Shown in pieces: positions 24,199-32,115 of a stretch of DNA of 64,000 bases (position 1 is the first letter of the stretch; each line of letters begins with the position of its first letter). The notes under the pieces are model-generated. The model saw only the letters and a program-made list of their open reading frames with translations, had not been told where the DNA came from and searched no databases. A program made the translations under genes and the position numbers. The DNA is taken from the NCBI RefSeq assembly GCF_900142535.1, contig NZ_FRBE01000003.1, forward strand, positions 1 to 64,000, in the 5' to 3' direction. Origin of the DNA: Fibrobacter sp. UWEL (GTDB lineage: Bacteria > Fibrobacterota > Fibrobacteria > Fibrobacterales > Fibrobacteraceae).

Positions 24199-24411
24199 AT
24201 GAGTAACGAAAACTTCGAATATAAAAACGCCATGGAGCGTCTAGAAGGCATTTTGAGCCGAATTGACAATTCCGAGATGGGAATCGACGAATTGGCTGGC
24301 CAGGTTCAGGAAGCCACGGAGCTTTTGCGTAAGTGCCGTCAGATTCTCTTGAAGACGGAACAGAATGTACAGGAAGCATTGGCGAACCTGGATAGCGAAG
24401 TCGATGGATAA
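24199..24411 (+). CDS. xseB: Exodeoxyribonuclease VII small subunit
   Basis: A 70-residue helical protein that assembles with XseA to degrade single-stranded DNA. The sequence shows the family pattern: FEYKNAMERLEGILSRIDNS, then LAGQVQEATELLRKCRQILL and EQNVQEALANLD. ATG 24199 is chosen because the family starts a few residues before the 'F-E-x-A-x-x-R-L-E' block. TATATT lies at 24187-24192, 6 nt before it, with no ribosome site, implying a leaderless mRNA. The 3' end overlaps the ABC ATPase gene by 8 bp. No xseA lies in the window. Confidence 0.9.
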   Translation: MSNENFEYKNAMERLEGILSRIDNSEMGIDELAGQVQEATELLRKCRQILLKTEQNVQEALANLDSEVDG

Positions 24412-25180
24412 TCCCGCTCTTGAAGTTAATGGTCTGACGGTGAAGTTCCCCATCCGCGGGGGCGTTTTTGGCAAGGTCCAGAAATACTTTACCGCTGTGG
24501 ACAATGTAAGCTTTACTCTTCCCCAGGGAAAAATTCTCAGTATCGTGGGCGAATCCGGATGCGGAAAGTCTACTCTGGTCAAGTCCCTAGTGGGCCTAGT
24601 CCCCATTGCTTCCGGCGATTTTAAACTGTTTGGAAAGACGGTCAAGAAGAACGAAATTCCAAACGTGATGCAGATGATTTTTCAGGATCCCTTCAGTAGC
24701 CTGAATCCGCGGCAGACTGTAGTGGAAATCCTGACGGCGCCCCTGGTGGCCCGAGGCGTAAGCTTTGAGAATGCGAAGAAGAAGGCTCAGGAGCTGCTTG
24801 CCCGCGTGTCCATTCCCGAAGGAGCATTGGACAAGTTCCCTCACGAATTTTCCGGCGGTCAGCGTCAGCGCCTTTGCATTGCGCGTAGCCTGATGGTAGA
24901 TCCTAAGGTGCTTCTTTGCGATGAAGTGACCAGCGCCCTGGACGTTTCCGTGCAGGCCCAGATTTTGCACCTGCTGGACGACCTGCGTAACGACTTGGGA
25001 CTTTCCATCGTGTTCATTAGCCACGACATGCAGGTGGTACGAGCCCTCAGTGACGAAGTGCTGGTGATGTACTTTGGCCACATCGTGGAACGTGGCAATG
25101 CGGATGATGTGCTGACCAATCCCCAGCACGAGTACACACAGAAATTGTTGGCCAGCGTGCCCACCATAAGACGTCGCTAG
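24404..25180 (+). CDS. Oligopeptide/dipeptide-type ABC transporter ATPase (OppF/DppF-like)
   Basis: A 258-residue ATP-binding subunit. Walker A is GESGCGKST (49-57), a Q-loop region reads MQMIFQDPFSSLNPRQT, the signature FSGGQRQR begins near residue 148, and Walker B is VLLCDEVTSALD (about 168-179) with the switch His in VFISHDMQVV. The NPRQT block and the C-terminal HEYTQKLLASVP end are typical of OppF/DppF. The usual C-terminal Cys-containing oligopeptide extension is short. The start ATG 24404 lies inside xseB. No permease or binding protein is adjacent, so the substrate is unknown and the partners must be encoded elsewhere. Confidence 0.92.
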   Translation: MDNPALEVNGLTVKFPIRGGVFGKVQKYFTAVDNVSFTLPQGKILSIVGESGCGKSTLVKSLVGLVPIASGDFKLFGKTVKKNEIPNVMQMIFQDPFSSLNPRQTVVEILTAPLVARGVSFENAKKKAQELLARVSIPEGALDKFPHEFSGGQRQRLCIARSLMVDPKVLLCDEVTSALDVSVQAQILHLLDDLRNDLGLSIVFISHDMQVVRALSDEVLVMYFGHIVERGNADDVLTNPQHEYTQKLLASVPTIRRR

Positions 25181-25239
25181 AATTTTTGGATTGATATAAA
25201 ATCCCCGAGCATTGCCGAGGGGAAGAACGATAGAAGTTT

Positions 25240-26577
25240 ATGTCCGAATACAAGAAGCATTTTAAGGGACCCCGAGGCGATAACCGCAAGTTTTTTGGAA
25301 AACCTCGTGAAGATAAAAAGCCCGAGATTTACGAACTGCGCATTGAAAAGATGGTGCAGGGCGGTGAAGGTATGGCTCGTCTTGAAGATGGCCGTGTCTG
25401 CTTTGTAAGCGGGGCGCTTCCCGGTGAACTTTGCAAGGTCAAGCTGACCTTCAAGAAAAAAGACTTTACCAAGGGTAAGGCTATCCAGATTCTGGAGGCA
25501 AGCCAGGATCGTGTGGAACCCAAGTGTCCTCTGTATGGGCGTTGCGGTGGCTGCAGCCTGCAGCATTTATCCAGCGCAAAGCAGGTGGAAGTCATGGAGC
25601 AGGTGGAACGTGAAAATTTCCGTCGCCTGGCCCATGCTGAACTTCCCGCGGATTTCAAGATCCATTGCGGTTCTCCCTGGGGGTATCGCAACCGCGCCCG
25701 CGTGGTGTGCCGTCCGGGAATTTCCGCCGAGGGAAAGACGGTCCGATTTGGCTTTCGCGAGCAGGAATCCAATGACATCGTTGGCTTTGAGAGCTGCCCC
25801 GTCCTGACACAAGGCCTGAATGAGTTCCTGAAGGGAGAGGGTAAACAGATTTTTTCCGCCAAGCAGGAAGAACGCAGTATCCCGCGGGAACTGGACATCA
25901 ATATCTTTGATAATGGCGCAGGCCAGATTTCCTATTACTACAGGGGAATGCATTCCTCTGAATTTGCCCAGAGGGCTATTAGCAACGTTGAGGTGGGTGG
26001 ACGCAAGATCCAGGCGGATGCTTCCGTATTCTTCCAGAGTAACTTGGGGCTGTTGCCAGAACTTGTGGATGCTGTCCGCAATGCGGTGGACGAAGGTCTT
26101 AAATCCGGCCAGGCCAGCAATGAATGGCTTATTGACCTGTTTAGCGGTGTAGGGTTCTTTGCTGCAATTCTGCAGGATAAGTTCAAGAAGATTACTACCG
26201 TAGAACGTGAAGAGGGCTGCCTTAGACATGCTAAGGTGAATTTGTCTGTGACGGGTGAGGCTGCCGGCGGCAAACCCGCGGGAAGCGTGGAGAACGTTTC
26301 CGCCCCTGCAGAAGACTGGCTGCTGGACCATGTGGTGGATGTTCCCGCCACCCTTATTGTGGACCCGCCCCGCACTGGCCTCCCGAAGGATGCGCTTGAG
26401 GCGATTGTGGGTAGCTCCGTCAACCGCCTGATTTATGTGTCCTGCGATCCCGTGACGTTGGCCCGCGATTATGCCAAGTTTGCAACCGCAGGCTTTACCT
26501 TGAAACACGCGGAAGGTTTCGCCTTCTATCCCCAGACGCCCCATCTGGAAATGATGTTCGTTCTGGCGAGGGACTAG
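25240..26577 (+). CDS. RlmD/TrmA-family RNA (uracil-5) methyltransferase
   Basis: A 445-residue SAM-dependent methyltransferase that makes m5U in rRNA or tRNA. The N-terminus has a basic extension, then a TRAM domain (about 35-95, GGEGMARLEDGRVCFVSGAL). The iron-sulfur ligands are Cys96, Cys102 and Cys105 (CPLYGRCGGC), with a further Cys in VGFESCPVL. The Rossmann part includes LIDLFSGVGFFAAIL, DPPRTGLPKDALEAI and the catalytic-cysteine block IYVSCDPVTLARD. The presence of the cluster favours the RlmD-like group (23S rRNA U1939) over TrmA, but the exact site is not certain. Confidence 0.9.
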   Translation: MSEYKKHFKGPRGDNRKFFGKPREDKKPEIYELRIEKMVQGGEGMARLEDGRVCFVSGALPGELCKVKLTFKKKDFTKGKAIQILEASQDRVEPKCPLYGRCGGCSLQHLSSAKQVEVMEQVERENFRRLAHAELPADFKIHCGSPWGYRNRARVVCRPGISAEGKTVRFGFREQESNDIVGFESCPVLTQGLNEFLKGEGKQIFSAKQEERSIPRELDINIFDNGAGQISYYYRGMHSSEFAQRAISNVEVGGRKIQADASVFFQSNLGLLPELVDAVRNAVDEGLKSGQASNEWLIDLFSGVGFFAAILQDKFKKITTVEREEGCLRHAKVNLSVTGEAAGGKPAGSVENVSAPAEDWLLDHVVDVPATLIVDPPRTGLPKDALEAIVGSSVNRLIYVSCDPVTLARDYAKFATAGFTLKHAEGFAFYPQTPHLEMMFVLARD

Positions 26578-26631
26578 AAGTTCAAAAATCAGGTTTTTGC
26601 TATTTTGTGATTGAATAATAGAGAGGCTTTT

Positions 26632-27069
26632 ATGAAGAAGATTATCTTTGCTGCTTTTGCAGCCATGGTCATGACGGTATTTTCCGCCTGTTCTGTTGAA
26701 GATCCTACGGTTGTTGCTGGACGTGAATGGAATCCTGCCAATCAGTCCGTGGCAGATACCACCAGCACCTTCAAGATGAACGAACAGATGGTGGTTCAGT
26801 TCCGTTATGGAAAGAACTTTGACTTCGGTAAGTTGAAGACTACTTTCTTCGAAGGCTCTGTGGAAAATAAGGGACGTGAAATCTGGTCTCACGAAATTCC
26901 CGTGAGCCCCAAGGTGGCCGTTTATACCCTTCAGGGCAAATCCAAGATGGGTGGCCTCATGAACGCCAAGGAAATGACTCGCCTGAAAAAGCCGGGTACA
27001 GTCCTCGTTGAATTTAGTGCTGATGGCAAGGTTCTTGCCTCCAAGACAATCTCTGTGGAACTTCCGTAA
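26632..27069 (+). CDS. Small lipoprotein, 145 residues
   Basis: The start at ATG 26632 is supported by GAGAGG eight bases upstream and by the signal it gives (MKKIIFAAFAAMVMTVFSAC, lipobox FSAC). The mature part is one beta-rich domain (TFKMNEQMVVQFRYGKNFDF ... KPGTVLVEFSADGKVLASKT). Family not recognised. It is followed after 2 bp by another lipoprotein gene, and with the next two genes forms a three-lipoprotein operon. Confidence 0.75.
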   Translation: MKKIIFAAFAAMVMTVFSACSVEDPTVVAGREWNPANQSVADTTSTFKMNEQMVVQFRYGKNFDFGKLKTTFFEGSVENKGREIWSHEIPVSPKVAVYTLQGKSKMGGLMNAKEMTRLKKPGTVLVEFSADGKVLASKTISVELP

Positions 27070-27071
27070 AC

Positions 27072-27980
27072 ATGAATCTTAGAACTCTCCTGGGCCTTGG
27101 TGCCGCACTGCTTTTCTGTTCCTGCGACAAGGAAACTTTGACCATTAATTACACCCTCAAAGAGCCGGTGGATCTGGAACTTTATACCGAAGGCTATTTC
27201 TCTACTTTGGACCAGAAGGGTGAAGAACGCATGGGTACGGTCACTGCGACCTATGTGGATCTGCATTACTCTCAGGAAGGGGATTCCCTAAAGGTTTCCC
27301 GCAAGTTCTCCGCTAACAACTCTCGAGGCTATTTGAAACATTCCATGCCTTCTGAACTGGCATGGCGAATCAAGAATGTGAACTTGACTGCTCTTGACCG
27401 CGACGTGGCTCATATTGAAGGCTACGAAGATGGCTACGATTCCGTGGTAGCCCGCTTGCCCATTCCTGAACGTTGGCGTAAGCAGTTGGCAAATAAGGAT
27501 TATATCCCTCATTTGAAGCGTATGGAAAAGCATCGCTGGGAAATGGACCATCTGATTGTGGGTGAAATTCCCACCAAGGGTAATATTACCCAACTTCTGA
27601 AAGATCGTAATCGTCTGAATTTTGCTCTGATCCAGATTGACTCTGTGGTGGTCAAGGGTTTTGAAAACCGCGACCGTCGCCGCTGTCTGGATTATGTGGT
27701 TTATCTCCACGAAAAGGAAAGCTTCCCCTATTACATCTGGGAACAGCATGTGAATAGCAAGATCGTTCCTGAATCCTTCCAGGCATATAACAGAGACCAG
27801 AAGGCCGAATACACCGTGCAGTATGAAGTGATGATCGATCCTTCCAATGGCGTTCCCTGTCAGGAACGTGAAGTGAAGGTGGGCGTCAATACCATGGTGA
27901 ACCCGGTTCTCCAGGACACCGCAACCTTTACAAGCTACGTGACTTACGAACGCCTTTACAACGTGAAGCGCGGTGAATAA
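27072..27980 (+). CDS. Lipoprotein, 302 residues
   Basis: The signal MNLRTLLGLGAALLFCSC leads to a lipobox-like FCSC followed by DKE. The mature protein is mixed alpha/beta with many aromatic and charged residues (LELYTEGYFSTLDQKGEERM, RWRKQLANKDYIPHLKRMEK, RRRCLDYVVYLHEKESFPYY). No known motif. It starts 2 bp after the preceding lipoprotein stop, so expression is coupled. Probably an outer-membrane-anchored periplasmic protein. Confidence 0.75.
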   Translation: MNLRTLLGLGAALLFCSCDKETLTINYTLKEPVDLELYTEGYFSTLDQKGEERMGTVTATYVDLHYSQEGDSLKVSRKFSANNSRGYLKHSMPSELAWRIKNVNLTALDRDVAHIEGYEDGYDSVVARLPIPERWRKQLANKDYIPHLKRMEKHRWEMDHLIVGEIPTKGNITQLLKDRNRLNFALIQIDSVVVKGFENRDRRRCLDYVVYLHEKESFPYYIWEQHVNSKIVPESFQAYNRDQKAEYTVQYEVMIDPSNGVPCQEREVKVGVNTMVNPVLQDTATFTSYVTYERLYNVKRGE

Positions 27981-28001
27981 TCTCTAACCGAATTGGCTGC
28001 T

Positions 28002-28445
28002 ATGAAAAAGGTCCTCGCTTCTTTCGCAATGCTCTTCCTGGTGGGCTGTGCTGCCCATACCTCTCCTCAGCAGACTCTGGTGGACGACCGTTACCTGGTT
28101 TATAGGGAAACCTATAAGGCGTATCAGGAAGCGGAAGAAGACTACTTGAATTTGCTGTTCAATCTGGAGCAGATGCCGGAGGAAGAAGAACTCTGGATCA
28201 TGAAGCGCGACAAGATGCTGGAACTGGTGCAGCTCCGTGAATTGATGCTGAACGCTCGTACGGAATTGGATAATGCCATGCAGGACTGGGAACGTCACCT
28301 GACCGAAATCCAGTCCGAGATGAAACAGGTAAAGCCTAAGTTTAATCCCAACTTCACGGGCGAAGCTGGCCGCCGTACAAGCCCCGGACAACTCCTTCCC
28401 GGCGAAGTCCCGAATAAGAAGAAAGTCAATACCAGCGACTTCTAG
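28002..28445 (+). CDS. Coiled-coil lipoprotein, 147 residues
   Basis: ATG 28002 gives a good lipoprotein signal (MKKVLASFAMLFLVGC, lipobox LVGC); TTG 27993 would only add three residues. The mature part is almost entirely helical and acidic (YKAYQEAEEDYLNLLFNLEQ, LELVQLRELMLNARTELDNA, WERHLTEIQSEMKQVKPKF) and should form a coiled coil. A Pro/Gly-rich end follows. It may act as a periplasmic spacer or partner for the two preceding lipoproteins. The stop codon is followed at once by an AGATGCA hairpin terminator. Confidence 0.75.
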   Translation: MKKVLASFAMLFLVGCAAHTSPQQTLVDDRYLVYRETYKAYQEAEEDYLNLLFNLEQMPEEEELWIMKRDKMLELVQLRELMLNARTELDNAMQDWERHLTEIQSEMKQVKPKFNPNFTGEAGRRTSPGQLLPGEVPNKKKVNTSDF

Positions 28446-28471
28446 ATGCAGGGGGCTTTGCCCCCTTTTTT
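28446..28471 (+). terminator. AGATGCA-type intrinsic terminator of the lipoprotein operon
   Basis: Straight after TAG comes ATGCA, then GGGGGC-ttt-GCCCCC (28451-28465) and six T. The same TCTAGATGCA + hairpin start is seen at 15077-15103. Confidence 0.92.
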
Positions 28472-31400
28472 ATTGCCAGCTGTTCACAAAACCCATCCCG
28501 ATGGTAAAGTTGATTCGGGTGGGAGCTACACTTCCAGGAATCCACGGGAGGTCGATGGGGTTGAGCTTTCTTCCCCCAGACAGATCCTTGTTTTCCCCGA
28601 TACGGCTCAAGCCTCTAGCCAGCGTAACGGAAATATCCAGCGGGACGCTGTAGAATAGCTTGTTGCTCATTCTCAGGCTGAAACCGACGCTTCTATCCCA
28701 GAACCTGTGGTCCGTGAACTTTTCTGTATCGATCCACTTGCTGTTCCAAGCTGCACCCATCTGGGCGAACAAGTCGAAGTACAGACTGCGGGTACCGAAA
28801 ATCCAGGCGGATTTGCGCCAGTCGTCGTAAATGGGGAACAGGTAATGGACTTCTGCGATGGCTGTTTTCGTTCCTGCCAATGTGTAGTCTTCGGAACTTC
28901 TCAGGTAGGGGTAACCTTCCAGGAATACAGCGTGGTAGTAGTAAGAGTCCAGGGTATCCTGCTTGGCGTCCGTATCCCAGCTGATGATGCCTGCAATCTT
29001 ACCGCCAGCAGCCAGGCGAGCGCCTGTCCAGGGGCTCTGAATGCTTCCGTAAAGATTGAGTCCCAGTTCGTGAATATTGAAGTTACGATACTTCGGGGTG
29101 ATGGCACCGCTTGCGTTGACAGTGAAACTTTCAGCGAAGGTTCCCGGACGGTAGAGATCGCTATTGGAGTACTGGTAATACAGGAAGAGACCGTCACCTT
29201 GCCCGCTAATTCCCGTGCCGTCTTCGCCTTCGGAATCTCCATAAAGACCTAAGGCCACTAGAGCACTTAAACGTTTCTGATAGGTCCATTCAAAACTATC
29301 TTCGTAAAGGTTGAAGTTTGCCCAATCATAACCCAATGCCACTTGCAAGGTATCGATGGTCTTAAAGATGCTGTAGCCTGCAGAGGCTGTAATTGCCTGC
29401 ATGGGAACGGCGTAACGGCTAATGCCAAGGCTATCACCGTTGTGGGCACGAACGTCCTCGTAACGGACGGTATCCTTGCTGGTGTAGTTTGCGTAAGTGT
29501 AGGAAAGACCCAGGTCAATGGGAGTACTGTGATTTTCCCAAGCGACGAAGAATTCCTTTTCCTGTTCGGGATTGAGTCCGCTGGCGTTGATGTAGTCAAT
29601 TCCTGCACCCAATTCCAGTAACAATCCCATCTGTACGGTATTCTTTTTCAGGGGGTCGCTCAGGACAACGGCTAGACCCGCCTTGACCTTCAGCTGACCT
29701 TCCCCAAAGACGGTCAGGTCCGGAGCGTTTTCATTAAACACTAGCATAGGTACGAACAGCGGAACATTGGGAATGGGCTTGTAGTCCTGCTCGATGCCTG
29801 CAAATTCCAGATCGTTCAGCTGCAGCTGCTTGGTTACACGCTTGGGGACAGTTCCTGTCAAGACAATTTCTTTCGTGCCTTCCTTGGGAACGATGGTGCG
29901 AACCGTATCGGAGATGTGGATCACGCTATCACGTAAGGCAACAATCGGCTGGGGTACGCAGTTCGTAGTAGGAGTACTGTCTGTGATTGCAGAATCTGTG
30001 ACTGCTGTATCCAAGGTTCCTGTAACGCAATTGGTCCAGGTGGTGTCGGATAACTGGATGGTACTGTCTCGCGGGGTAACCGTAATAGATGTATCCGCGG
30101 AAGCGGGAACGAAAATGCTGTAGGCCAACTTGTACAGGGAGAAACCGTCCTTGTCGTAGTTGGTGTAGTAAAGGGTGTCGCCTGCCAGTACGGGAGTGAA
30201 GGCGCCGCCGATGACGTTGGTCAGGGGATGTTCCACTCCGGTGTCCACATTCTTTTCAATCAGGTTGAAAATGCCATTGCGGTTGCTGGAGAAGACAATC
30301 TTCTGGTTGTCCAGCCAGTTCACGTCACGTTCGTCAAATTCGGGATTACTGATGGTCTTGAAATTCTTGCCGTCCGCATCCATGACTGCGATCCCTCGGA
30401 CCACATCGTCAAAGTAGCTGAAGGCGATGCGCTTTCCATCGGGACTGAATTTGGGACTATAGATGTTGTAGTACTTCTGCTTTTCGTCGGGAACGTAAAT
30501 GTCCACCGGTTCCTCGGATTGTCCCGCCTTCAAATCCTTATTGAAGGGGATCTTGCTCAGGACAAATCGGGTGCTTGCGTTTTCCCTCCGGACAAAGATC
30601 ATGGAGTCTCCCGCCGGGTTGAATGCCGGGTAGACCGCATCCTGCAGGTAAGTGACCGTAAGCTGGTTCTTGTTGGTATCGCTTACTGCAATATCAAAGT
30701 GGGCATGTCCATCCTTGTCGCGGTTCTGGAAACTGACGTAGGCGATGATGGGGCCGAAGGTGGAATCTTCCAGCACGTCGATGCCCTTGTCCAGCCAGGC
30801 TTTTTTCAGGGTAAATCCGTGCTTTGCATATTCGGAAATGTCGATGGTGCTGTCGGCACCTTCAATTTCAACTTCTGCCTCGTCTACGGAAACCTTCGCG
30901 GTGGTACTATCCTGCTTGGCAGCCAGGGTATCTGCTGCGGAACTGTCTACGGCAGTGGTGTCTACCAGAGGCATCTTGAAAACGCCTCCGTCAAACCAGG
31001 CTCCACCAAAGTTGGAAACGCCATAGAGAGTCTGGCCTACAATAATGGGGTAGTCGTTCCAGAAGGAATTGGCGGTGACCTTGGTGCCTTCCACCAGTTC
31101 GCCTAGAGATTCCTTTTGCTTCTGGTAGTCTTCCGTGATTTCCTTTTTCCAGGCTTCGTACAGTTCCTTCTCGCTGATACCGAGGACTGCCTTGACGGCT
31201 CCGTCCAAAGTGATGCGGTTGAACTTGGAGAGGTTTCCCCAGATTTTCGGGACGGCATCTTCGCCGTAATGCTTGTCAATATAACGGACTAGGGCGAAAC
31301 CTTGAGTATAAGGTCCCAATTCCGCGAAGAGGGAATTGTCCGAGAAGTCGTGCATGTACTCCAGGGAGAGCAAGCTGTCGTTCAGGGCTGCTACGCGCAG

Positions 31401-32009
31401 GAGCATATCGCGGTGAGTATCCCAACCATCAAAACCCATACGGCTGGATTCATACTGGGCTGTACCTTCTGCAAGCCAAAGGGGCTGCATGGTAAAGGGT
31501 AGCAGAGTCAGGGCGTTTGTGGTGGTTCTTTCGTTGTAATAGTCCGTGTATCCAATCTGCACACCGTACAGATGGGGATTTACCTTTGCACCGCTTTCAA
31601 TACTGACCAAATGGCTGAATTCGTGGGTGACCACATCGGCCAGCCAGCCGTGGGAACTACGAACCTTGAAATCCCAGTTGGTGAGCCACAGGTTCAGTGC
31701 ATTTTCGCTGGGGATGGCTGCACCATTGCTGTAGAGGGCGTTGTTCAGGGTAACGTTGATTCTGCTGGTAACGCCTTTTTGATAGCGGCTAACAACACTG
31801 TCATAAACCGCTTCTGCATAGGCGGATGCCTTGGAGGCGTGATCCGTATAGTCGGCGGGGTAATGGAACTGAAAATGGTCTGTGCCTGCGGTTTTCCAGT
31901 GGATGTCGCTTTGGTTACCGTAAAAACCTACCGCACCTGCGGTAGATACGGCGGACAGTGCCATCAGTGCTGTAGTAACAGCGCTAATCAAAAATTTGCG
32001 TTTTTTCAA
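28470..32009 (-). CDS. Exported fusion: MA-type metalloprotease, TolB-like beta-propeller, C-terminal barrel
   Basis: A 1179-residue exported protein (signal MKKRKFLISAVTTALMALSA). The N-terminal domain is a gluzincin-type protease of the peptidase MA kind: His129-Glu130-Phe-Ser-His133 (VVTHEFSHL) and a downstream Glu181 in LWLAEGTAQYESS. Residues about 400-660 contain PD40/TolB-like blades (YSPKFSPDGKRIAFSYFDD, VNWLDNQKIVFSSNRNGIFN). After a Thr/Asp-rich linker, residues from about 770 to the end look like an outer-membrane barrel (VSDPLKKN-type turns, KAGLAVVLSDPLKKNTVQMG, VGFSLRMSNKLFYSVPLDIS). The start is TTG 32009. It would anchor a protease at the outer membrane; which side faces out is not clear. 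Confidence 0.8.
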   Translation of the reverse strand: MKKRKFLISAVTTALMALSAVSTAGAVGFYGNQSDIHWKTAGTDHFQFHYPADYTDHASKASAYAEAVYDSVVSRYQKGVTSRINVTLNNALYSNGAAIPSENALNLWLTNWDFKVRSSHGWLADVVTHEFSHLVSIESGAKVNPHLYGVQIGYTDYYNERTTTNALTLLPFTMQPLWLAEGTAQYESSRMGFDGWDTHRDMLLRVAALNDSLLSLEYMHDFSDNSLFAELGPYTQGFALVRYIDKHYGEDAVPKIWGNLSKFNRITLDGAVKAVLGISEKELYEAWKKEITEDYQKQKESLGELVEGTKVTANSFWNDYPIIVGQTLYGVSNFGGAWFDGGVFKMPLVDTTAVDSSAADTLAAKQDSTTAKVSVDEAEVEIEGADSTIDISEYAKHGFTLKKAWLDKGIDVLEDSTFGPIIAYVSFQNRDKDGHAHFDIAVSDTNKNQLTVTYLQDAVYPAFNPAGDSMIFVRRENASTRFVLSKIPFNKDLKAGQSEEPVDIYVPDEKQKYYNIYSPKFSPDGKRIAFSYFDDVVRGIAVMDADGKNFKTISNPEFDERDVNWLDNQKIVFSSNRNGIFNLIEKNVDTGVEHPLTNVIGGAFTPVLAGDTLYYTNYDKDGFSLYKLAYSIFVPASADTSITVTPRDSTIQLSDTTWTNCVTGTLDTAVTDSAITDSTPTTNCVPQPIVALRDSVIHISDTVRTIVPKEGTKEIVLTGTVPKRVTKQLQLNDLEFAGIEQDYKPIPNVPLFVPMLVFNENAPDLTVFGEGQLKVKAGLAVVLSDPLKKNTVQMGLLLELGAGIDYINASGLNPEQEKEFFVAWENHSTPIDLGLSYTYANYTSKDTVRYEDVRAHNGDSLGISRYAVPMQAITASAGYSIFKTIDTLQVALGYDWANFNLYEDSFEWTYQKRLSALVALGLYGDSEGEDGTGISGQGDGLFLYYQYSNSDLYRPGTFAESFTVNASGAITPKYRNFNIHELGLNLYGSIQSPWTGARLAAGGKIAGIISWDTDAKQDTLDSYYYHAVFLEGYPYLRSSEDYTLAGTKTAIAEVHYLFPIYDDWRKSAWIFGTRSLYFDLFAQMGAAWNSKWIDTEKFTDHRFWDRSVGFSLRMSNKLFYSVPLDISVTLARGLSRIGENKDLSGGRKLNPIDLPWIPGSVAPTRINFTIGMGFVNSWQ

Positions 32010-32063
32010 AATAAAATCCAGCGAATATATTCCCCAACAATCTATAAAATTTTAACGAAAAGA

Positions 32064-32091
32064 AAGGCCGCCCCATGGGGAGGGCGACCTT
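32064..32091 (-). terminator. Intrinsic terminator of the GH5 gene
   Basis: AAGGcCGCCC pairs with GGGCGaCCTT around CATGGGGA. On the minus strand it is followed by TCTTTTC. Confidence 0.7.
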
Positions 32092-32115
32092 GATTGTTAA
32101 CGAAAGGAGAAACTT

